DNA of 64,000 bases from Blastocladiella emersonii ATCC 22665. Taxonomy: Eukaryota > Blastocladiomycota > Blastocladiomycetes > Blastocladiales > Blastocladiaceae. The notes under the pieces were generated by a model. It searched no databases. It was not told where the DNA came from and saw nothing but the letters and a program-made list of their open reading frames with translations. This document shows, piece after piece, positions 1 to 10,625 of the stretch. Location: the NCBI GenBank assembly GCA_025594325.1, contig JANHCV010000008.1, positions 1,054,001 to 1,118,000 on the forward strand, in the 5' to 3' direction. Numbering within the stretch: the first letter of the stretch is position 1; each line of letters begins with the position of its first letter. Made by a program: the position numbers and the translations under genes.

Positions 1-710
1 TTCAACGGCGGCAAGCTCAAGGTCGAGCTGCTCATCAGCGCCAAGCTCCCGGTTCCGGACCGCGTGTCGGTCGTCGTGACCTCGGTCATCGTCAACCACG
101 AGCGCGGGAACGTCGGCGACCCGATCCCGCTGCCGCTGCCGGCGTCGCTGTGCAACGCCGTCGACTCGCGCAAGGCGTCAACCAATCCGCGAGTCGCGCG
201 TCTGTTTCCGTCCGGATGCACGGCTCATTAACGACGCTAAGGGGTGTATGCTGACGGCCGGCCACTACCGAGGACTGGGCCTACTTTGGCACCCGCGCCA
301 ACCCGAACACGGGGCTCTCGTTCAAGGCCGCGGCGGGCGGACGCGCTTTCTCGCTCGCTGCCCTTGACGCGGCGACGGACACGATCAAGGGTGTCGACGC
401 GGGCGCGGCCGTCACGCTGACGGGCTACGGGATCGTGCGCGACGCGAACAGCAAGCAGTTCGAGCAGGTGCAGCAGTCGTCGACGGGCAAGCTCGTTGCG
501 TTCGAGGGCGCCGAGCACGTTCACCACCGATTTGACTGCGATTCAGGCAGCTCGGGCTCGCCGCTCGTCGTCGGCGACGTCGCCATCGGGATCCACACGA
601 ACGGCGGGTGTGACGCGCGCGACGGCGGGTCGGCCAACTACGGGTCGACGGTCGCGATGCGCGGCCTGCGCGAGGCGCTGGCCAACCCGAAGGGCGTGTG
701 CAAGGGTTAG
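1..710 (+). pseudogene. Trypsin-like serine protease (S1/V8-type), 5'-truncated by window edge and frame-disrupted
   Basis: The reading frame ending at the TAG at 708-710 carries the nucleophile region DCDSGSSGSPL (534-566), followed by GIHTNGGC, as in glutamyl-endopeptidase/trypsin-like secreted proteases. An upstream segment reads EDWAYFGT and probably holds the acidic catalytic residue. The expected histidine motif, LTAGH, is present at 251-265 but in a different frame, one base out of register with the TEDWAYF segment. The start of the window (1 to about 175) reads in a third frame. A Cys normally follows the catalytic His, and here the next codon is disturbed. Either short introns or indels separate the three blocks; I favour indels because the His and Asp blocks abut with a single-base slip. 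The 5' end is outside the window. Role if active: extracellular proteolysis. Confidence 0.55.
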
Positions 711-853
711 TCGCGTCGCGTGAATTGCCAATACACACTTGTGGCTCCTCATACTTGATGTCTAACCGTCTCACTTGAGAGATACGAGGGCAATCATGTC
801 GCTGATCGTCGCTGATCGGGCGCGGTCGACTGCCGAAGCAATGGCATTTGATC

Positions 854-874
854 ACGCGTTGCGATATCACGTGA
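854..874 (+). promoter_or_regulatory. Bipartite ACGCGT / TATCACGTGA upstream module
   Basis: ACGCGT at 854-859 is followed by TATCACGTGA ending at 874, about 80 bp before the first ATG of U1. The same pair recurs upstream of other genes in the window. Confidence 0.4.
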
Positions 875-955
875 AGGCGCGGCGAGGGCGTCTCGCGCTT
901 CGCTTTTTCGTCGGCGCGCCTGACTACGTTCTTCGCGTATATCACCCATACAGCA

Positions 956-2402
956 ATGAATTGCTTACGAACTTCATACAATCCATTCGCCGAAGGCAGG
1001 CCGAGTACCGAACGCGTCGCCGCTGAGGAGATGGCTGAGGCCGCAGGGCCGCCGCGTGCACCGACCCCGCTTGAGGTCAACGAGTGCGTCCTAGTTGGGC
1101 TGCCCGAGTCGGTCGGCCGCGCACCCACGTCGATCACAGCGTCGGTGCGACTACTCGTGTGCACCGAGCGCCTGATCGGCAACCCGTCCGCGCTGCGCGA
1201 GCTCGTGTCCCACATCAACGGCGGCGACACGAACGAGGCCATCAACATGGTCCTCAACGGCCGCCATGCTGTGGACGAGTACTGCGCGACGTGGCACCAG
1301 CTCTCGTGTAGCGCGATTGTCGGCGTCGGCAGCCCGTGGCTCAATTCGACCGTCGAGCAGGCGATCCCGCTCATCGTCATGCTCGCGTGCATCACGGACC
1401 ACCTCGCCGCCGCGTTTGGGACCAACGTGACGCTCCCACACGGCGTGAGCAAGATCGAGTGCATGGTGGCCGTCCTGCGCGTCGATCTGGCCTCGTGGCG
1501 CAAGGCCGTCGACTGGTTCATGAAGAAGCTCGCGGAAAACCCGCGTCGCGACGGCGGTACGGCCGTCACCGAGGCGTACAAGTCGGACGACCTCAACCGG
1601 CTCCGACTCGTCGCGGACGCGGGACCCATGGCCATGCTGTGTCTCGCGATCCCCGATCCGCGGCTCAAGGCGAACCAGGGCTACCTGAACCTCGCCACGT
1701 GCCACCCGGCCGGCGCGACGCGCACGAAACCGTGCCGCGCGCTGTTCGTCCCGACCGCGTACAACTTGGACTACCGCGCCGCGACTATCAGCACGACCCT
1801 CGCCCTGCTCGCCAAGCTCAACAACTACCCATTGCGGGTCGTCGTCCTCTTCTGCCTCTCCTCTTTTGCGTCCAACGCGCACTTTGTCCTGCATCTCGGC
1901 CAGCTCGTCCTCGTCCATGCAGCGGGTACGACGACTTGCTCTCATTCTCGCTACGCACGACTCACCGCGAGCCACGTCTGTAGTGACCGTGCGGCCGCCG
2001 AGCCTCATCAACCGCGGCCCGCCCAACGACATGCGCCGCATCCTCGGCCATCTCGCGCAGACGGACGTTCTCAAGGACGAGCACGAGTGGGCGTCGACCA
2101 CGCTGCCGGCTCTTCCCGATGCAGCCCAAGCCGCGACGCTCGTCGCGCAGTGCGAGACAGAGCACCAGCTCCGTGACCTCCTGCTCGCCCGCGTCGCCGG
2201 CGCGCTGTCCGGGACCGCGCACGCTGCAGCGCGGGCTTGCGTCGAGGACACGGACCCGAGCCAGGGCGTCGTCCACTGGCCAGCCTTCAAGCGCGCCAAG
2301 GGTTCTGCGTACGGCGTCACGGCCGAGGAGCGCGCAGCGAGCACGGCCACCGACGAGGACGTTCTCGCGATGCGCGAGGCTGCGGGCGGGCTGAGCTCCT
2401 GA
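956..2402 (+). CDS. Unknown protein U1 (two exons), paralog of U2
   Basis: Exon 1 is 956-1925 and exon 2 is 1984-2402 (TGA). The 58-nt intron 1926-1983 starts GTACGA, contains CTCAC, ends TGTAG and joins the two open frames exactly, giving about 462 aa. The first ATG at 956 is provisional; an in-frame ATG at 1031 is an alternative. The central region aligns by eye with U2 at 33-35 kb: CTERLIGNP versus CIERILGNP, MLACITDHL versus VLACAADHL, and a Trp-Phe pair (VDWF versus IKWF). No catalytic motif or known domain is recognised, and no signal peptide is evident. It lies between a broken protease and an NTF2-like gene transcribed towards it. Function unknown. Confidence 0.6.
1926..1983 (+). other. 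Spliceosomal intron in U1
   Basis: 58 nt, GTACGA at the 5' end, CTCAC near the 3' end, CTGTAG acceptor. Removing it converts two overlapping open frames into one continuous reading frame. Confidence 0.6.
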
Positions 2403-2473
2403 TGACTAGATCGACGAACGAGTTATGTTTTCATTCATCATCTCTTCGCATTCAGAGCAATGATAACCTTGGG

Positions 2474-3034
2474 CTACTCGCGCATGACCGTCGCGACCAA
2501 GCGGCGCCAGAAGACGAGAAATCCGATCGCCGCGAGGAATTCGACGAACGCGTGCGTCGTGATGGCAACCGCACGTCGGAGTCCGTGCCAGACTGGTCTC
2601 GGGAGAATGACGGTTGCCGCAGGGTTGGCCGCGTAGTGGTCGGCCTGCTTCAAGAATACCCAGTGGCCGTTGTTTATGCGCACGACGTCGACGACCGCGA
2701 TCAGCTCGAGGCGTGGCCGGGTCGGACCGAAGATGAAGAGTGGCAGCGTGTGGTGCTCCTGCACGACGCGCGCGACGAGCGTGGCCGTGTAGTCGCTCAG
2801 GTTCAGGATCGTGAGCAGCTCGACGGCCGTGACGCGCGGCGAAGAGTACAATGCGCGCCACCAGCGGTACACGGCGGCGATCTCGGCGTGGCCGCGCGCC
2901 TCGAGCAGCGGGTGCGACAGCGTCGCGAGCGGGTGGTAGTAGCGCGTGACGGCGTCGAGCTGCGCGTCGTCGGTCTGTGCCGCCACGAGCTGCACGATGG
3001 CGGTCGTGAGGTCGTCCTGGTTCAGCGATTCCAT
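2474..3034 (-). CDS. SigF-like NTF2-like domain protein with C-terminal hydrophobic segment
   Basis: 186 aa, starting MESLNQDD. Residues about 20-130 form an NTF2/SnoaL-like cone-fold sequence: a YYHP...SHPL block, VYRWWRALYSSPR, then alternating beta-strand-like stretches ending in WVFLKQADHY. This matches the pattern I know from fungal 'SigF-like NTF2-like' proteins, in which a Tyr-Arg-Trp-Tyr/Trp segment is followed by P-R. The tail has PVWHGLRR and then a hydrophobic stretch around FLAAIGFLVFW, suggesting membrane anchoring. No enzymatic residues are identifiable; the role is unknown. The start codon overlaps a TTGATGCAATG element. It is divergently transcribed from the LRR gene that follows. 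Confidence 0.65.
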   Translation of the reverse strand: MESLNQDDLTTAIVQLVAAQTDDAQLDAVTRYYHPLATLSHPLLEARGHAEIAAVYRWWRALYSSPRVTAVELLTILNLSDYTATLVARVVQEHHTLPLFIFGPTRPRLELIAVVDVVRINNGHWVFLKQADHYAANPAATVILPRPVWHGLRRAVAITTHAFVEFLAAIGFLVFWRRLVATVMRE

Positions 3035-3042
3035 TGCATCAA
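3032..3042 (-). promoter_or_regulatory. TTGATGCAATG start-site element (NTF2-like gene)
   Basis: The final ATG of the element is the start codon of the NTF2-like protein. The same word sits at or next to the starts of unrelated genes in this window. Confidence 0.45.
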
Positions 3043-3153
3043 GTTTCGTAGCGGTTAACGTTGGGAGGATTGGCGGCCTGGAGTCAGCGGTGACTTGGCG
3101 AAATGATCAACGCGGCGCGCGCGGTCTCACGCTTCTCCCTCCTCAGCGAACCG

Positions 3154-5008
3154 ATGCAACCTCATGAAAACGACATGGACTTGATGCAACGTAAACTTGA
3201 CGTCAGCGAGATCATCGAGAACTTACTCTTACGCGCCGTCCGGATGCACGACCCAAACGATGCGAGGGGCCTGTGCCAGTACACGCGTGTGCTCCCCCGC
3301 AGTCGAGCCCCCGCGGTGACGCGACGTGTTCTCGAGTGTTGTCCAGCATTCAGTGTCAAAGCGGCAACAAATCGTGGCAATATTGCGCTGCTTGACTTGC
3401 GATGCGACTTCAAGCTTAATTTGGACGTCCCCGTTCATGACATCTACATGGCGCTACTGCGCGGCGACAAAGATGTTTTATCGTGGTGGCGCCAGGTGTG
3501 CATCGGCCGTACCACACGACGGTTCAAGGCTACGAAACTGACCGTCGCGCTTGACCTGTTCCTTCCGTCCGAGGCGGGAATCGCGCCAGGCGACGCGGAG
3601 CTTGCTCGGATCGCCGATGACATCCAGACCGGCCGCATGACCAAAGTTCTCATCTCGAACAAACGAATCGCGTCGAATGGCATTGCGACGCTTAACCGCG
3701 CGCTGTCGGGTCCCGATGTTCGCGTCACGTCCATCACGCTCAGGCGCTGTCACCTGAGCACATCCTCGGTGTTGCAGCTTCGTCTTTCTGGATCTCTCAT
3801 CTACCCGCTTCACTTGAGCTGGGAGCACAACAGCTCAGGGATGTCAGTGCACTTTCCCGGGCTTCGCGTGCTCAAGTTGAGTTGTTGTTCGCCGGCGATT
3901 GAGCTGCTCATTGCACTCGAAAGCCACAAGTCTACCTCGATGACGACTCTTGACCTGTCGAACAATTCGTTTTCAACGACTGCAATCATGCAGCCCGCGC
4001 TTTACTTGTCGCCTGTGCTTGAGTACCTCAATGTGAGCGAGTGTTTCCTGACCTGCGAAATTACACGGGTCATTTCTGAGCACCTGCCGACGACTCTCAC
4101 CTATTTCAACTTCCGGGACAATCGCATTGACTTGGCTGGCGCGAATGCCCTCGCCCAGCGCTTACCTCTCGTTCCAAACCTGCGCTGGTTCAGTGTGGGG
4201 CGCTGCGAGCTGAACTCGCCCGCCATCACCCTTATCGTAAAAGCTCTGCCCGTCGACATCGAAGTGCTTGATTTGGGCGACAGCGATAAATGTGAAGACG
4301 CCGCCAAGGCATTCGCCGCTCGCGGTTTCACTCGACTGACATCGCTAGACCTTATGAAATCCCGCTTCAGCGAGCGTTCCGTGCACACTCTGCTCAGTGG
4401 GTTCCCAAAGACGCTTGTGAGCCTCGATGTTTCCGGCCATCCGCTTGATTCGGAGGAACTCATGGCAATTGCGCGCGTACTCGCCGTTTCTGGCCCCGGG
4501 GCGCAATCTCTCAAGCTTTGGATCCCAATGGTGTGCGATTTGGACTTGTTCGAGTTCGCGCAAACTCTCCCGCCGAGCTTGGAAGAGATTTAGTTTGGCC
4601 AGTGCGATTCCGAGGACGGACAGTTCGTTGATTTCGTTGATGGATTCCGACCAGATGCACTTCAGCGCCTCGATTTCAGTCGCAATCACCTTTCCGAGTC
4701 GGGCCTCGAAGCGTTCGTTGAGTGGCTTCGCTCGGCTGATTCGCTTCGGGTGTTGGAGCTCGGTGGAATGATGCTTGATAGCAATGAAGGGATGGAGAGC
4801 ATTATTTCGGCGATGCCAGCTTCACTCGAGACGCTTGACGTTTCGGACAACCGCTTCGATGACGCGTTAGTGGATGCACTCGTGTCTTCTCATCTACCGG
4901 CGCTCACCAAATTGATCGTTGACCACGGCGGTCTCCGATCAAGCGAAACGCCGGCTGCAGCTATTCCTTGCGCAACGCGCTGCTGCGCTACAGCAACGGG
5001 ATGTTTGA
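3154..5008 (+). pseudogene. F-box-like/LRR protein LRR1, interrupted
   Basis: The N-terminus MDLMQRKLDVSEIIENLLL (ATG at 3175; an upstream ATG at 3154 gives MQPHEN) is followed by a helical domain with LCQYTRVLPR, then about ten 25-28-residue leucine-rich repeats of the RNI type (LxxLDLSNNxF). The frame is interrupted by TAG at 4591-4593 inside a repeat that is intact in LRR2 (the stop aligns with a Ser), yet continues in the same frame for over 300 nt. Near 4931 the frame slips by one base to a plausible C-terminus rich in Gln/Ala that ends at TGA 5006-5008. I read this as a recently inactivated copy. Role if active: probably a protein-interaction sc scaffold or F-box-like adaptor. Confidence 0.65.
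3181..3190 (+). promoter_or_regulatory. TTGATGCAAC start-region element (LRR1)
   Basis: It lies 6 bp after the ATG at 3175. A related GATGCAACCTCATGAA sequence lies at 3153-3168 and is nearly repeated at the ankyrin/zinc-finger gene start (40,610). Confidence 0.35.
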
Positions 5009-5247
5009 GTGTATTGATGGTGCTTCAGTTGAGCCGGTGATGAGTTGTGACGAAAACGACGAGGAAGCGGCGCGCCAACGAACGTCATGTCGAGGTTTGA
5101 TTCGAATTCGAATGGAAGACTTCAACCTTCAGGATGCCTAAAGCCGGGCTCGCTGATATCGCGTTGCACCAAGTTCGAGACCTCCAAGCTAAACAGTCCG
5201 GCAACCAGCAGCGAGGACTCGTCGACCCGAAACGCGTCCCAATTCGG

Positions 5248-5280
5248 TCACGTGACGGGTCACCTGATTGTTCGACGCGT
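5248..5280 (+). promoter_or_regulatory. TCACGTGA and ACGCGT pair upstream of LRR2
   Basis: TCACGTGA (5248-5255) and ACGCGT (5275-5280) lie 104-136 bp before the LRR2 ATG. This is the same two boxes as at 854, in inverted order. A second ACGCGT is at 5232-5237. Confidence 0.4.
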
Positions 5281-5383
5281 CTCCCACTTTCGCCCGCGGG
5301 GAGGTTCGCCCGGTCAATTCATTAATTTACGATCACACGCTCTGATCCACATGAGATGTGATCAACCCGAAAAAAAAACTACC

Positions 5384-7239
5384 ATGAACCTGATGCAATG
5401 CAAATTAGATGTCAGCGACATACTCGAGAACATTCTCGTCCGCGCCATTCGGTCGCACGACTCGCATGACGCACGCGGCCTCCTCCAGTACACCCGCGTG
5501 CTCCCGCGCGGTCGTGCCCCCAAGGTGACTTGCCTTGCGCTGCGGCTTTGCCCCACGTTCAGCGCAAGTGCAGCGACGCGGAGCGGCACGACCGCGCTCC
5601 TTGACCTACGTCGCGAACTCAACCTCGATCTAAGTATCACCCGTGATGATCTCAAAGCCGCGTTTGACCGCGGTGACGAGACGATGCTTGCATGGTGGCG
5701 CGGATCGAACTCTCCAATCATTTCGACGATGTCCTTGACATGTGAGTTGCGCACCGCCTTCGACTTCGAGCACTCCGCTGTGGCAGGCGTCGCCCCAGGT
5801 GACGCCGAGCTCGATCGCCTAACCAGCGATATCGTATGCGGTCGTCTCACCACGATCACTATCGCAAAGAAACGGATCACACCTCACGGCATTGCGACAC
5901 TCAACAACGCGCTCCTCGCGCCGGGTCAGCAGGTGACATCGATCGCTCTCAACAACTGCCACTTTAGCACGGCTTGCGCTCTCGCTTTGCGTCCTTCAGC
6001 GACGGTTGTTCTCTTGGACCTTTCTTCCAACCCGTTCCTTGGGGCGGGCGCGACGCAGATCTTCGACACGGAGCCAGCTGTGACTACACAGGCTCCGCTT
6101 GTCAGCGAACTTCTCCTTACACGTTGCCCGTCGGCTGTCAATTTCATCGCGGCTCTCAAACCCGAGCAACTGGACTCACTTGTCGCACTTGATCTCTCGC
6201 ATAATAACTTCACTATCAGTGCGATCCAGCAGCTGATGCCCTGCTTGCCTTCAACGCTCCAGCGCCTGAATTTATCGACTTGCCTTTACGGCCCAAAGGC
6301 GATCATTGGCGTAGCCGCACACTTGCCACCAACCCTTAGCGATCTCAACCTCTCTAGGTGCCGGGTAGACATGGAGGGCACGCTTGCGCTTGCGTACTCC
6401 CTCTCTCGTTTGCGCGGGCTTCGTCGGCTCATCATGGAGCACTGCAGCTTGTCCTCGGAGTATATTACTGCCATCATTAGATGTCTTCCCGGCGGTGTCG
6501 AGCACCTCAACTTTAGTCACAATTCTTTTGGATGGCAAGGGCCGAAGCGTTTGCCTCGCGTGCTTTTCCCAAGCTCTCAACCCTCGAACTCGGCAGTGCG
6601 GAAATCGATTGGGTGGCCGTGCTTGATCTGGTGGACGGTTTCTCATCGTCCTTGACCACTCTCAAACTTTGCGAGAACCCGCTTGGAGCCCAAGGGATTA
6701 TGAAGATTCTTCGCAGACTGACGTCAATCGCGCCGCACTTCGAATCCCTTGAGCTGGCTGACGCCGAGTACTTCAAAGGCTTGAACCTGACCGAATTTGC
6801 TCGCTCTCTCCCGCCGTCGATTCGCGAGCTTTCAATCGGCAACTACCGATCCTACGAAGCAGATTTTGGCGAGTTCTTTATCTTCCTCCCACCGGGTCAC
6901 CTGAAGCGTCTTATGCTCAATACCCACGAGTTCCCACGACCTGTTTTTGACGCATTTACTCAGTGGCTGAGCGCGGCCGAGTCGCTTGTCTCGCTTAGTC
7001 TCTTTTACTGCGATCTCAAGGACCAGGAGGTAGCAATCGTCATTCACAACCTCCCAGTTTTAATCGAGTTCCTCAACCTCGACGGAAACGAAGTAAGCAA
7101 TGCGACCGTCTCGATGCTGGTCGCTGGTAATTTCCCCCGACTGACCAAGGTCACACTTCCGTACTGGAACGTTTCGGATGTCGGGATGATCAAGGCGGCA
7201 CTCGAAGAGCGCGCGACGGCCAGCTCCAGTCAGCAATAA
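5384..7239 (+). CDS. F-box-like/LRR protein LRR2, with a one-base frame break
   Basis: The ATG at 5384 gives MNLMQCKLDVSDILENILV, close to LRR1. An A-rich stretch lies just upstream (5370-5378). After the helical N-terminal domain come LRRs of the RNI type with SLPPSL-like spacers. The frame is open to 6655, but LRR logic moves into another frame at about 6541: HNSFGWQG continues as AEAFASRAFPKL. The slip falls in a GGG run, so a missing G in the assembly would explain it; otherwise the gene is broken. The second frame runs to TAA at 7237-7239 with at least eight more repeats, about 615 aa in total. It is probably a substrate-recognition or scaffold protein in the cytosol or nucleus; its partner is unknown. 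Confidence 0.7.
5390..5400 (+). promoter_or_regulatory. CTGATGCAATG start-region element (LRR2)
   Basis: It begins 6 bp into the coding sequence of LRR2, the same place as in LRR1. Confidence 0.35.
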
Positions 7240-7625
7240 TTGAGGGTTTACAGCGAAACATTTGAATTTGAAAGTGGTTGTTATACTCTATACCATCATT
7301 GAGCCGAGGTTGCTGCGACGAGGTCACCTCGGATGGCATCCATGATTGAGTGATCCATGATTCAAGTGCTGTTGAGGGAGAGTGGACGGAATCGGAGCTC
7401 CAGACAGAGCTCCAAGTAAGCTGATATTCGTTGCGGGAGGCACTTGCAGGGAGCCCCGTCTCCGTGCGAGGCAACTGACTGGCACGCGTTGGACACATTA
7501 CATGATCTTGATACGCGTCGCGCTGCGCCACAATTCGGCTCACCCCGCCGCGCGCCCTTCGTTGGCCGAAAGCGTAGCACCCGTACACGGAGGCGTTGTT
7601 ACTTTCGAGCCAAATAGGCCGTGTA
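7240..7625. other. Intergenic, nothing recognised
   Basis: Tail-to-tail spacer between LRR2 and the PPR-like gene; it should hold two 3' ends. No repeat or RNA gene was seen. Confidence 0.4.
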
Positions 7626-10001
7626 TTACCTTTCCTCTGCGAGCACCCTCGCGAGCCACTCAACCACCCCCTCCCCACCCGACCCCTCCCTCTCCTCGAC
7701 CAACACATCAAACGCGAGCAACGGCACCGCCACCCCCCTCTCCGCTGCAGCGTCGCACCCCCATTCGATCCACGCGTCGACCTGGGCCGGCTGCCCCGCC
7801 CAATCGCGCGCCAACCCCCATGCGATGCGGTACCACGCGTCGCGGACCTCGTCGGCGGTGAGCACGCGGCGCGCGTGCATCTTGAGCAGCACGATCCACA
7901 GGGCGCGGTAATGGTGCGCGTCGAGCGTGACGGCGAGCTGCGCGAGGAGCTTGACGGTGCGGAGCAGGACGGCGCGGCCGGGCGGGTGGGCGGCGAGGAG
8001 CCAGTGGACGGCGGACGGGTGGACCTCGGGTACGGGTTCGGCAGTGTCGTCATCGCGGCGCCTTGCCCACCACCGCGAGTTGCGCCTCCCCGCCTCCCTC
8101 GCCGCCAGCACCGGCGCCGCGACGTCGGCGACAAACACGTTCCAGACATCCTCGAACCCGCGCTCGCGGACCTGGTCCGTCTGGAACCTCGAGGTATACC
8201 TCGCCGTCGCCCACGTCCTCGCGTGGACCGCGTACGCCATCATGAGCAGCGCGGGCGTCTCGCGGGACGTCTTGCCGTGCTGGCGCATGGCGCGGACGAG
8301 CCGCTCGGCGCGCGTGACGTGGCCGCGGCGCGCGTAGCTGCGCAGGAGCAGGTTGCACGCGACGGGGAGGACCGAGGTCGGGGACGAGGCGAGCAGGTGG
8401 TCGAGGATCGCGTGCGCGGTCGGCCAGTCTTCGCGCGCCGCGGGCGCGGCGACGGGGTCAGGGCGAGTGGTGGAGGTGGTGGTGAGGTCAACGGCGATGG
8501 AGTCGGGCGGCGGCACGTCCGGCTCGCCCGCGCCGGCGGCGCCCGCGGCGCTCGGCGCGGCGAGACACGCGTGGACGAGCCAGTAGCTGACAAACGGGCC
8601 GGGCGCGACGCCCGACCGCTCCTGCACACTCGCGAGGATCGCGGGCACGTGCGCGACGGACGGCGCGTGCATGAGCATCAGCCGCAGCGTGTGCGCGTCG
8701 GGCCGCGCGATGAGCGTGTCGAGGAGGTAGTGCGCTTTCGTGCGCTGGCCCGACCGCAGGTAGCCCTCGAGGACGGCGTTGAGGAACCGCGGGGTCCAGT
8801 CGAGCCCGCGCGCCGCGTCGACGAGGCGGTCGGCGAGCGCGCCCCAGTGCGCGGTCGGGGAGAGCGGGTCGGGCGCGGCGCGGGAGCCGGAGAGCGTGCG
8901 GTCGGGGGTGCGGACGACGCGCTCGAGGAGGAGCGTCAGGACGACCAGGTTGCGCGCGAACAGCGGGTGGATCGGGATCAGCGGTTTCGGGTCCGCGCCA
9001 CCCCCAACTGCGCCGGTCGCGGGCGCCGGGTCAACTGCAGCGGCGGCGCGCGCGCTCTCGATAAACGTCCGCGCCGCCAACACCTCGCGCGGCACCCCCG
9101 CGGTCCCGTCGCCGAGGTACACCGCCACGAGGTCCGCGGCATCGACCCAGGGGCACCGCGCGAGCGCGATCCACGTGGCCGCGTTCCACCGCCGCAGCGG
9201 GACGTGCGCGAGCAGCGCCGCGACGGCGGCCGGGTTCGGCGCGCAGACGGGCGGCCGGTTTGCGAGCGTGCGGGGCGGCGGGTCGGGTCCCATGACGGCG
9301 AGCAGGACGGCGTTGAGGTCGGCGGGCGAGACGGGGACCGCGGGCCACGGGAACCCGGCGATCGCGGCGGTCACGCGCGCGTTGGGCGAGGGGAACGCGC
9401 GGATGGTTGCGTGCACGCGGGCGACGAGGAGCGGCGGGGAGTGCGACGCGGTGACGACCGGGTGCGACAGCAGGCGGCGCGCGAGGTGCGGGTCTCCGTC
9501 CCCCGAAACGGCAAAGGCGGTGAGGAAGGGCAGGACGTGCGCGTCGATCCAGCTCTCGGCGGCGCGGCGCGGCAGACCGGCGTGCGCGAGCACGTCGAGC
9601 GCGGGCGCGAGGTGGCCGGCGGCGGCGAGCCGCGTCGCGGCGTCCGTTTCCGGGAAAGTGGCGTGGCGGCGGCGCAGCCAGCGGTACAGGGTATAGAGGG
9701 CGGGTATCTCGTCTGTGTCGTTGTTGCCGCTTCGTGGCCGTGGCGGGCGCGGCGGGATGTCGGGATCGGCGGCGGCAGCGGCGGCGAGGGCGGCGGCGAA
9801 GAGTGGCTGGTCGCGCACGGCGCCAAGAACGGCGAGGGTCAGCGCGACGGCCCGCTGGTGGTCCGCGACGTCGGGCTGCAGCGACGAGGCGTGCAGGCAT
9901 CGTTCTCGCAAAAGTGGTGGTGGCGGGCGTGGCAGCGGGGCGAGCGTGGATCGCCTCGCCGCGGCGGCTGCGAACAGTCGTCGCGCCGAGGAGAGATGCA
10001 T
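7626..10001 (-). CDS. PPR-like mitochondrial protein
   Basis: About 791 aa from the ATG at 10001. The N-terminus MHLSSARRLFAAAAARR is a typical arginine/alanine-rich mitochondrial presequence; longer upstream starts would bury it. The body is an alpha-helical array of roughly 35-residue units, for example FLNAVLEGYLRSGQRTKAHYL and LLLRSYARRGHVTRAERLV, which are classical pentatricopeptide helices. PPR proteins bind organellar RNA and act in processing, stability or translation. No C-terminal endonuclease or DYW domain is present. Proline/alanine-rich linkers between repeats fit the very high GC. Long open frames on the opposite strand here are shadows. It is divergently transcribed from the sphingomyelin-synthase-like gene. 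Confidence 0.75.
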   Translation of the reverse strand: MHLSSARRLFAAAAARRSTLAPLPRPPPPLLRERCLHASSLQPDVADHQRAVALTLAVLGAVRDQPLFAAALAAAAAADPDIPPRPPRPRSGNNDTDEIPALYTLYRWLRRRHATFPETDAATRLAAAGHLAPALDVLAHAGLPRRAAESWIDAHVLPFLTAFAVSGDGDPHLARRLLSHPVVTASHSPPLLVARVHATIRAFPSPNARVTAAIAGFPWPAVPVSPADLNAVLLAVMGPDPPPRTLANRPPVCAPNPAAVAALLAHVPLRRWNAATWIALARCPWVDAADLVAVYLGDGTAGVPREVLAARTFIESARAAAAVDPAPATGAVGGGADPKPLIPIHPLFARNLVVLTLLLERVVRTPDRTLSGSRAAPDPLSPTAHWGALADRLVDAARGLDWTPRFLNAVLEGYLRSGQRTKAHYLLDTLIARPDAHTLRLMLMHAPSVAHVPAILASVQERSGVAPGPFVSYWLVHACLAAPSAAGAAGAGEPDVPPPDSIAVDLTTTSTTRPDPVAAPAAREDWPTAHAILDHLLASSPTSVLPVACNLLLRSYARRGHVTRAERLVRAMRQHGKTSRETPALLMMAYAVHARTWATARYTSRFQTDQVRERGFEDVWNVFVADVAAPVLAAREAGRRNSRWWARRRDDDTAEPVPEVHPSAVHWLLAAHPPGRAVLLRTVKLLAQLAVTLDAHHYRALWIVLLKMHARRVLTADEVRDAWYRIAWGLARDWAGQPAQVDAWIEWGCDAAAERGVAVPLLAFDVLVEEREGSGGEGVVEWLARVLAEER

Positions 10002-10625
10002 GGCAGAGTGTGGTATATCGTTGCGTGCGTGAGGGATGATTCGCGGAGACGACGACGAACAGCACGTCGTTTGGATCGGCCATTCGGCGTCACCTGACCG
10101 CACGCCACGCGCCATGAAACCCATCCCGATACGCGGATGGCCGCCGAATACGTCAGCCCGGGCTGCCGCTGATTAATAATAGGAGCCGCCTGTAACGCAG
10201 CGCGCTGGCTTGCCGTGTCTTGGCTGCGGTCGCGGCGGTGGGGCCTGCGACTTGTTCGGATGCGCAGCTCGCCGATGGCAGAACCCTTGCCGATGGAGAG
10301 TTCTTCCTTCTCTCTCCCCCTGGACCACCCATCGCAGACAATCAAGCGGCAACAGTAGAGGCAGTAGAGTCGTCACCATCGCCGCGAGCAACGGACCCGG
10401 GAGACAGAGACATCGCGTCACGTTTCCCCTCCATCGCCGCGTCGCCGCCATCCCCGCCGCCGACCCGCCGCCGACCCTCGTACCGCAACGTATCACCGCC
10501 CGCCGCAACTGCGTGCACTGCGCCCGTCGTGCCACGCGCCGTCCATCGCGCGACCCGACTCGCTCGACTGCCACGCACTGCACTGCGCGCGCCGCGCCAC
10601 TCGCCCCATCAACCATCACCCGCCG
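10002..10625. other. Divergent intergenic region between PPR-like and sphingomyelin-synthase-like genes
   Basis: 624 bp with head-to-head flanking genes, so it should contain both promoters. I see no clear TATA box and no copy of the TTGATGCAAY element. Confidence 0.4.

Noticed and set aside
7596-10097. 833-codon plus-strand frame opposite the PPR-like gene
   Set aside because: Arg/Gly/Val-rich shadow of a very GC-rich gene; the minus strand has the presequence and PPR helices.
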